Assembly (NCBI GenBank): GCA_031287585.1
Contig: JAITST010000317.1
Coordinates: forward strand, 1 to 11,992
Origin: Planctomycetaceae bacterium
GTDB taxonomy: Bacteria; Planctomycetota; Planctomycetia; Pirellulales; Thermoguttaceae
Length of the DNA: 11,992 nucleotides
Direction of reading: 5' to 3'
Notes under the pieces: generated by a model
What the model saw: only the letters and a program-made list of their open reading frames with translations
The model's database searches: none
What the model was told of the DNA's origin: nothing
Shown here: in pieces, positions 6,491 to 11,992 of the stretch
Numbering within the stretch: the stretch's first letter is position 1
How the letters are laid out: the number at the start of each line of letters is the position of its first letter
Position numbers and translations under genes: made by a program

Positions 6491-7468
6491 ATGTACCTTG
6501 CTGTCAGAACACGTGGTTACAATAATGATTATGTATGGGACATCACCGAAACGTCCCGATTGGACGATTGCCGAACGCTGGGAGCGATTCTCGACGATTC
6601 GCAGCCCGGTTTCATTATTCGCAAAAACGGTAATGGACGTTGTGATATTATTCTCGGCTGTATCAAGCGGGAAGGGAAACGAGATTATCGGGACAGGCAA
6701 ATCGTGATGCAGGTTCTCATCGGTGATATTACCGAACAAGAGTCGCGGTCGCTTGCCGTTGCCGTTTTGAAGGACTGGAATGTTACGCAACAACTCGTCC
6801 CCGCCGTTCAGGAAGTTCCCCAAGATGAACGTCGTGATAACAAAGACCGTGAATGGAAAGTTGATTACTCCGCATTGGAAAGGTCAATCCGGCTTCACTT
6901 ATCGCAAGTTTCACCGTCAGCAGCAGTTATTTCCGGTGCTTGGGAAAAAGATGACAATACCGCACAACAAGCCGAATTAGCCAAAGAGTTGGAACAATAC
7001 CAGTTGTCGGCTGGCGCCGGTTTGAAAATTTATTGCGGTGGTTCACCGAATACATCGGACTATTACATGCAGTTGCGACGGGAAGCAGACCGGTTCTACT
7101 GGAATGGTTGCGACAAGCGGATTGACCTTATTAAAGAACGAAACTCATTAACAGAAGGAGACGAAAAAATGTCAAAAAAAGTTTTTTGGGGAACGTTGGC
7201 GGTCAACGTTCTCATCATACTAATTTTGATGGTTTGGGCAATGATGCTGAGGAACGAATCATTCCGTTCGCAAAATCAGCAATTAGAGGAACAAATATCA
7301 GTGGAAAACAACCAGAAACAGATTCAACAATTGAAACAGGAAAACAGTGCGTTGAAAAAGAATTTGAACGATGTTGAAAAGAATTTGAACGATACCGTGA
7401 CGGAGAACAAAAATTTAGAGATGCAGATTCAGCAAATGAAACAGGAAAGCGAGACGAAAATGGAATGA
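6491..7468 (+). CDS. Soluble domain plus transmembrane helix plus coiled coil
   Basis: 325 residues, family not recognised. Residues 1-226 form a soluble, charged region (MYLAVRTRGYNNDYVWD at the start; LKIYCGGSPNTSDYYMQL near 184-201). One transmembrane helix follows at about 232-252 (FWGTLAVNVLIILILMVWAM). Residues 255-325 are a Gln/Glu/Lys/Asn-rich coiled coil containing a tandem heptad (KNLNDVE, KNLNDT) and two QIQQ-L/M-KQE units. With a positive segment (SKK) before the helix, the N-terminal domain is probably cytosolic and the coiled coil outside the inner membrane. Placed between two GTPases and a lipase, it is a likely membrane adaptor that brings the cytosolic partners to the envelope (inference). 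An internal ATG at residue 227 with a perfect Shine-Dalgarno may give a second, 99-residue product containing only helix and coiled coil. Confidence 0.7.
   Translation: MYLAVRTRGYNNDYVWDITETSRLDDCRTLGAILDDSQPGFIIRKNGNGRCDIILGCIKREGKRDYRDRQIVMQVLIGDITEQESRSLAVAVLKDWNVTQQLVPAVQEVPQDERRDNKDREWKVDYSALERSIRLHLSQVSPSAAVISGAWEKDDNTAQQAELAKELEQYQLSAGAGLKIYCGGSPNTSDYYMQLRREADRFYWNGCDKRIDLIKERNSLTEGDEKMSKKVFWGTLAVNVLIILILMVWAMMLRNESFRSQNQQLEEQISVENNQKQIQQLKQENSALKKNLNDVEKNLNDTVTENKNLEMQIQQMKQESETKME
7154..7171 (+). promoter_or_regulatory. Strong internal ribosome binding site and start
   Basis: GAAGGAG (7154-7160) stands 8 bases before an in-frame ATG (7169-7171). This is the best Shine-Dalgarno I found in the window, while the annotated gene starts here lack one. 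Initiation here would yield a 99-residue protein, MSKKVFWGTLAVNVL onwards, containing the transmembrane helix and coiled coil of the surrounding gene. Confidence 0.5.
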
Positions 7469-7491
7469 AACATATTGATTTGAACAGATAG

Positions 7492-7497
7492 TATAAT
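7492..7497 (+). promoter_or_regulatory. TATAAT box before the lipase gene
   Basis: A consensus -10 TATAAT lies 62 bases ahead of the lipase ATG, in the only spacer of the cluster longer than 60 bases. No good -35 lies at 16-18 bases: TTGATT (7475-7480) leaves a spacer of only 11. An internal promoter is possible but unproven. Confidence 0.25.
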
Positions 7498-7559
7498 AGT
7501 TTTTTAATTTTCCGAAAAAAGCAACAGGGAGCGTATGCCTGCTAATAGACAAAATACCA

Positions 7560-8399
7560 ATGAATCCTCAAAAGAAACTTCAATCTATCCTAAATATTAT
7601 CTCTGTTCATCTTACTGAACAGGTTGACTCAACGTTACTCAAACACCTCGAATACCGTTGCGCTCTTGTTGCCGATGCGGTTTATCGGGCAGAAGAGTTA
7701 CCGCATTACGGACTTCACTTGGCAACGGAGCAGCAAAAATCAGAAATACTTGGAAAACCGGAATCCGAGTTGACGGATTTGTCGGATTCAATGCGTGAAC
7801 AACTTTATTATGACGAACGCAGTAAGCGGTTTATTCTTGCGTTTGCTGGTACCGATCCGCTAAATGTAATTGATTGGATACAAAACGTCTCGCAGTTTGT
7901 CGGACTTCCAACGGAATACTATCAGAACGCCGTTACTCTTGTTCGGGCAATCAAACTGAAAGATAGGGACAAAGTGATTTTGACTGGACACTCGCTCGGC
8001 GGCGGAGTTGCGGCTGTTGCGGCGATTGCCGGAAAGATGAACGCTTTCGTGTTCAATCCGCCGTCCATTCATAGAAATACGCTTGCCGAATTTGATCCGG
8101 GAAATGTTGCTCTTGCCGAAACCAATGTTCACCGGTTTGTCGTTACCGGTGAGATACTTGATATTATCAATCTAACGTTGGGAGCAGCACAGAATCACGT
8201 TGGAAAGAAAACACAACTTTGCGGTTCGTTTTCGATTCCGGTATCGAGTATTTTTGGTTTAACGGCGTTGTTCAAAAGATTTATTCCCGGTGTTGGTATT
8301 ACACTCGGCATCCTTGCCCCGCTAGCCGAAAAGAGTTTGAAACTGCATCTCATGGACGAAGTGCTGTACGGACTTATAAACTATCTGGCAAGCAAGTAA
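7560..8399 (+). CDS. Class-3-like lipase / alpha-beta hydrolase
   Basis: 279 residues from the ATG at 7560; no ATG, GTG or TTG lies in frame in the preceding 50 bases. The fold is shown by LAFAGTDPLNVIDWIQN (residues 93-109, the FxGT oxyanion-type strand of class 3 lipases) and the nucleophile elbow GHSLGGG (143-149, Ser145). The acid is probably Asp201 in TGEILDIIN and the base His263 in KLHLMDEV; these two are assignments by position. It would hydrolyse an acyl ester, plausibly of a phospholipid or glyceride. There is no signal peptide, so it should act from the cytosol. A hydrophobic stretch at about 227-255 (around LFKRFIPGVGITLGILAPL) may help it enter membranes. As the last gene of the cluster with two GTPases and a membrane adaptor, it is the obvious enzymatic output of the module (inference). 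Confidence 0.8.
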   Translation: MNPQKKLQSILNIISVHLTEQVDSTLLKHLEYRCALVADAVYRAEELPHYGLHLATEQQKSEILGKPESELTDLSDSMREQLYYDERSKRFILAFAGTDPLNVIDWIQNVSQFVGLPTEYYQNAVTLVRAIKLKDRDKVILTGHSLGGGVAAVAAIAGKMNAFVFNPPSIHRNTLAEFDPGNVALAETNVHRFVVTGEILDIINLTLGAAQNHVGKKTQLCGSFSIPVSSIFGLTALFKRFIPGVGITLGILAPLAEKSLKLHLMDEVLYGLINYLASK

Positions 8400-8817
8400 C
8401 CGAAACGGAAATTGAAGTATCCGAATAACCACGCACGCTTTCGGTAACGCGACCAAACAAGAATCCCATAGCTGCCCCATCACTGATGTGAAAATGTTGT
8501 GAACGGATACAAATAATGTTACAAAATGTCGGCTGACGCAAATAAAGTCGTCGAAAGCAAGTAGACGGCTTACGACTGATTGGTTCGTTGATTTTGTATT
8601 TCCTGCTCGTAATATTGTATCTTACAGGTTGATTTACAGTTTGATTGAGTTGCACAAAAAACAAGACGGGCAAAATGCGTAAACTTTAACGCTAGAAATT
8701 TTGGATAATTTGGTAAAAATAACTTTTTTTTGCCGCCGTGTACTAGACAGATTCGTCCATTGTTTTTATCATTAGTCGTTTCACAACTATACTATGAAAA
8801 TGTTTTGACGTACTACA
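8400..8817. other. Gene-free spacer before the RND gene
   Basis: No convincing gene lies here. It contains a hairpin (GTCGT 8547-8551 with ACGAC 8572-8576, extended by AAGC 8555-8558 with GCTT 8568-8571) that could end the lipase transcript although it lacks a T-run. It also holds one promoter candidate, listed separately, and an isolated run of eight T near 8724-8731. A minus-strand frame at 8374-8673 begins at a TTG and has no domain or ribosome site. Confidence 0.5.
8588..8615 (+). promoter_or_regulatory. Candidate promoter for the RND gene
   Basis: TTGATT (8588-8593), a 16-base spacer and TAATAT (8610-8615) make a reasonable sigma-70-type promoter on the plus strand. It would give a leader of about 245 bases. 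Such AT-rich matches can occur by chance. Confidence 0.3.
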
Positions 8818-8865
8818 TTGCGTCTTTACCCAATTGCGATTATTCATCTTTTACATACTATACGA

Positions 8866-11832
8866 ATGCAACGAACTTTTTTTGAACGATACGGATTCCG
8901 TATTTTGGTGCTTGTAGTTTTCAGTCTCGCGTTTATTTGGATGGGAACACGTCATACTCTTGAAAGTAATTCCAATAACGTCGCCGACTGGCTGCCGAAG
9001 CAATACCCGCAGGCAGTCGAGTACCGGTGGTTTCTTGATTACTTTCCATACGAAAGTTTCGTAATTATCAGTTGGAAAGGTTGTACGCTCAGTGACAGCC
9101 GTGTCGAGATGTTCGCGCAAAAACTTGTACCAAGCGAAACCATCGACAACATTTCGTCGTGGATGATAAACGCCCATCAGTTAGAAGCCGAACTTGATAC
9201 AAACAGCGTAAACTCAAACACTAATCTGAACTCTAACAAACCACCGGCAAACAGTATCAATCAACCAAACACTGCAAACCAATCGAGTACCGCCGCGCGC
9301 CCGCAATATTTCAAGCATGTTCTCACCGGTCCGCGTCTTATTCGTATGCTCGAAGACCGTTATTCAGATAAATCAAGTCCTATTTACCTCAGCCGTGCGC
9401 AGATAATTGACCGGCTTAAAGGTACTCTCGTTAGTCCGATACGAACTGCTGAAGATGGTACGGCACTCGAAGAAAGTCAGTATCAAACGGCGTTAATGGT
9501 TACGCTTGACAAACAGTATTCCGGTAAAGAACTCAAAAAGGTTCTGAGTACCATACGCGAAATTGGTGATGAGTGCGGCTTACGGCTCAACAATCCGAAT
9601 GCCGATCTGTCACTTGCGGAAATTGCGTTCAACGGTGTCGTCGGCTTCTTCAAGGAAATAATCTACGGACGCGAAGTTTATATGGACGGCGTTATTCTCG
9701 GCGGACCGCCGGTTGACAATGTTGCTATCGACTACGAAGGTCAACGCACGCTCGTTCGGCTCGCGGGTATTTGCGCTGTAATGGGATTCGTTATATCGTA
9801 CCTTTGTTTACGAAGTTTACGTTTAACGTGTTTCGTTTTCTGGGCTTCAATTCTGTCGGCAGGTCTCGCTATGGCACTCGTTACGTTTACCGGTTCACGG
9901 TGCGACGCGATATTATTGAGTATGCCTGCACTCGTTTACGTGTTGACATTGTCCAGCGCGATTCACATTATCAATTATTATCACGACGTAATTCGTGAAC
10001 AAGGTTTGTCCGGTGCTGCGGAAAAGGCGGTAAGTCATGCGTGGTATCCGTGTTTCGTCGCGCAGTTGACAACGGCGTTTGGCTTGTTCTCACTTTATTT
10101 TGCGGGTTTGTTGCCGATAATAAAATTTGGTATATACGCTGGAATTGGCGTGCTTGGTTCGTTGTGTTTTCTCTTCCTATACTTGCCGGCGTTGTTACAT
10201 CATTATCCGTCACGTGATTTCGCGGAGAAGTTCGGCGGCAAAGGTTTGAAAGCGGAACAAAATTCGGTTATCTACAAATTCTGGCAATGGTTCGGTGCCA
10301 TCATAATAAACAACAACAAAAAGGTCGTTGTACTTTGTTTGATATTTATGTTTGGATTTGGTTACGGAATTTTTCAGATAAAATCGTCGGTAAAGTTGAT
10401 GCGTTTTTTCTCGGCAGACTCTGAAATCATTCAGCATTACACGTGGCTCGAAGACAAACTCGGTCCGCTCGTACCAATGGAAGTTGTTTTACGTTTCGAC
10501 AATACGAAACTCGCTCTCGCTCCTCAAGATACGAAGTCATCCGAAGCAAATGTGCCTGCTGCCAACAGTGTGACTGGTGGTGAAAACGATAATAACGATA
10601 ACGCAAACGTTCCCCAAAAAAACACACAGCAGATTCCTGTTTTCAACACTCTTGACCGATTACGTCTCGTTTCACAAGTCAATCAACTTTTGGAGAAATC
10701 GTTACCCGAAGATATTGGCGGTTTGATGTCGGCGGCAACAATGGCACCGCCGCTCGGTAAACCGCCAACGCCCGGAATACGGAAAACTCCACGCCAGACT
10801 GCTCGCGATTCCGCACTTAACTCCGGTCTTGATAACGCTCGTTTGTCACTCAAAGATTACGTTATGTTTGAAGGGAATCCGTCGTTCAAAGTTGACAGCC
10901 CAACGTTGACACATGACCTCGACGAAATCGGTATGACAAATGATGAAGCGAAGAAGTTGCGGGCGATTGGCTGTGAGTCATTACGTGATATGTTGAATAT
11001 GCCGGAAGGCAAAGCCGCACCGGGTCTGACGGTTGCCGAAATTGATTCGATACGTGAGAAGTGTAAACAGTGGCAACGGCTTTACGGTCACGACTTGTGG
11101 CGAATCAATTTACGTGTCTGGTCGCTCAAACGCGATATTGATTACGCGATTTTGATTGACAACATTGAGACAATGGTAACGCCGTTTGTGAACAAGTATA
11201 TGGAAGAACGCGGTTTTTCAACTGACGGCGTTGAAGTTCGATATACTGGTATGGTGAAACTGGTTTATAAGACGCAGTACGAGTTGTTGTACGGACTTGA
11301 ACTGAGTTTGTTGACGGCGTTCGTCACGATAATGATTGTGATGATGTTCGTACTGAGAAGTGTTATGGCGGGCTTTCTGGCGATGTTGCCGAACATTTTT
11401 CCTGTTGCGATTGTGTTTGGTTTTATGGGACTTGCGGGAATACTGGTTGACGTAGGAACAATGATGACGGCATCGGTAGGATTGGGGATCGCGGTTGACG
11501 ATACGATACATTTCTTGACGTGGTTTCGGGCGGGAATAGATCGCGGACTAAACGCAAAAGAGGCGGCATACGACGCATACGAACGCTGTGCAACTGCAAT
11601 GACACAAACATTGCTAATAGGCGGCTTGGGCTTATCTTCGTTTGCGTTCAGTACCTTCACTCCAACGCAAATGTTCGGAATAATGATGATTACGCTGTTA
11701 ACAGTGTCTGAAATAGGAGACTTGGTATTCCTGCCCGCAATCCTAACAGGTCCGGCAGGAAAATACTTTATGCCGAAAAAGAAGAAAGGGAAAGTTGAAG
11801 CGGAAACAAAAGAAGACAGCAGTCAATTATAG
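8866..11832 (+). CDS. RND/MMPL-superfamily permease
   Basis: 988 residues from the ATG at 8866. An upstream TTG at 8818 would add 16 residues, but the ATG gives the usual RND opening (MQRTFFERYGFRILV then helix 1). The layout is that of a two-fold RND protein: helix 1 (about 10-30), periplasmic loop 1, helices 2-6 (about 295-448), helix 7 (about 485-508), loop 2, helices 8-12 (about 809-965). The MMPL/Patched-like signature GLGIAVDDTIHFL holds Asp878-Asp879, probably the proton relay. The tail is basic (KKKKGK). It should export a lipid-like or hydrophobic substrate across the inner membrane using the proton gradient; the substrate is unknown. Two Asn-rich inserts (about 112-147 and 552-594) and a helix-hairpin-helix-like insert (about 682-740) enlarge the loops. 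The gap of 466 bases from the lipase suggests a separate unit. Confidence 0.88.
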   Translation: MQRTFFERYGFRILVLVVFSLAFIWMGTRHTLESNSNNVADWLPKQYPQAVEYRWFLDYFPYESFVIISWKGCTLSDSRVEMFAQKLVPSETIDNISSWMINAHQLEAELDTNSVNSNTNLNSNKPPANSINQPNTANQSSTAARPQYFKHVLTGPRLIRMLEDRYSDKSSPIYLSRAQIIDRLKGTLVSPIRTAEDGTALEESQYQTALMVTLDKQYSGKELKKVLSTIREIGDECGLRLNNPNADLSLAEIAFNGVVGFFKEIIYGREVYMDGVILGGPPVDNVAIDYEGQRTLVRLAGICAVMGFVISYLCLRSLRLTCFVFWASILSAGLAMALVTFTGSRCDAILLSMPALVYVLTLSSAIHIINYYHDVIREQGLSGAAEKAVSHAWYPCFVAQLTTAFGLFSLYFAGLLPIIKFGIYAGIGVLGSLCFLFLYLPALLHHYPSRDFAEKFGGKGLKAEQNSVIYKFWQWFGAIIINNNKKVVVLCLIFMFGFGYGIFQIKSSVKLMRFFSADSEIIQHYTWLEDKLGPLVPMEVVLRFDNTKLALAPQDTKSSEANVPAANSVTGGENDNNDNANVPQKNTQQIPVFNTLDRLRLVSQVNQLLEKSLPEDIGGLMSAATMAPPLGKPPTPGIRKTPRQTARDSALNSGLDNARLSLKDYVMFEGNPSFKVDSPTLTHDLDEIGMTNDEAKKLRAIGCESLRDMLNMPEGKAAPGLTVAEIDSIREKCKQWQRLYGHDLWRINLRVWSLKRDIDYAILIDNIETMVTPFVNKYMEERGFSTDGVEVRYTGMVKLVYKTQYELLYGLELSLLTAFVTIMIVMMFVLRSVMAGFLAMLPNIFPVAIVFGFMGLAGILVDVGTMMTASVGLGIAVDDTIHFLTWFRAGIDRGLNAKEAAYDAYERCATAMTQTLLIGGLGLSSFAFSTFTPTQMFGIMMITLLTVSEIGDLVFLPAILTGPAGKYFMPKKKKGKVEAETKEDSSQL

Positions 11833-11992
11833 GGATAATCAAACGCGGTGGGTTGTATATTATCGTGAATAGTTATACCAAACACGATTGAAAATTGGTC
11901 ACATATAACAGGCGGTAACGTAGTCGGACAGTTAAACTTTGCTGGCGACGGAATGATAGATAACATATTAAGTTATGATGTGTGCAGCAAAC
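11833..11992. other. Right-edge sequence with no defensible gene
   Basis: A plus-strand frame is open from about 11866 to the window edge and reads protein-like (IENWSHITGGNVVGQLN), but it has no start codon until the ATG at 11953, which leaves only 13 codons. It could be the beginning of a gene that continues to the right. No terminator is visible after the RND gene. Confidence 0.2.

Noticed and set aside
7535..7618. A 27-codon frame (MPANRQNTNESSK...) overlapping the lipase start, preceded by AGGGAG
   Set aside because: The spacing from AGGGAG to the ATG is only three bases and the peptide shows no features. It might couple translation to the lipase but cannot be supported as a gene.
8374..8673. 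Minus-strand frame of 99 codons after the lipase
   Set aside because: It begins at a TTG, overlaps the lipase 3' end, and shows no domain, hydrophobic pattern or ribosome site.
11953..11992. Possible start of a new gene (MIDNILSYDVCSK) at the right edge
   Set aside because: Only 13 codons are inside the window and no ribosome site precedes the ATG; it cannot be distinguished from chance.

Overview
The window looks like a chromosomal segment of a planctomycete or close relative. The reasons are indirect: an ISAzo13-type transposase, a secreted SH3-domain protein with a proline-rich middle and a C-terminal beta domain of a kind I associate with that phylum, a very large two-loop RND/MMPL permease, and start codons that almost all lack a Shine-Dalgarno sequence. 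Base composition is moderate rather than GC-rich. No rRNA, tRNA or CRISPR array was seen.

Layout. Positions 2-676 hold the C-terminal part of an ISAzo13-family transposase, cut by the left window edge. At 704-1139 is a frameshifted remnant encoding a protein with a C-terminal membrane anchor. A perfect 15-bp hairpin at 1235-1269 separates it from a convergent minus-strand gene (1354-2712) for an exported double-SH3 protein, which has a recognisable TTGACA promoter. The 515 bases between that gene and the next are not empty. They hold a divergent extended -10 promoter, two small hairpins, and then a very large imperfect palindrome (about 2936-3194) whose arms pair almost continuously.

The core is a four-gene plus-strand cluster at 3227-8399: a dynamin-like GTPase, a second and unrelated small GTPase, a protein with a soluble N-terminal part, one transmembrane helix and a coiled coil, and a cytoplasmic lipase with a GHSLGG nucleophile elbow. 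The first three genes are 42-54 bases apart and probably co-transcribed; the lipase follows after 91 bases that contain a TATAAT box. Two GTPases, a membrane-tethered coiled coil and a lipid hydrolase suggest a membrane-acting module, possibly a conflict or defence system in which GTPase state controls a lipase effector, or a membrane-remodelling system. That function is inference; the parts are visible in the sequence. I do not recognise this exact combination as a named system.

After a 466-base gap a large RND/MMPL-family permease (8866-11832) follows. It probably belongs to a separate transcription unit. The last 160 bases contain no gene I can defend.
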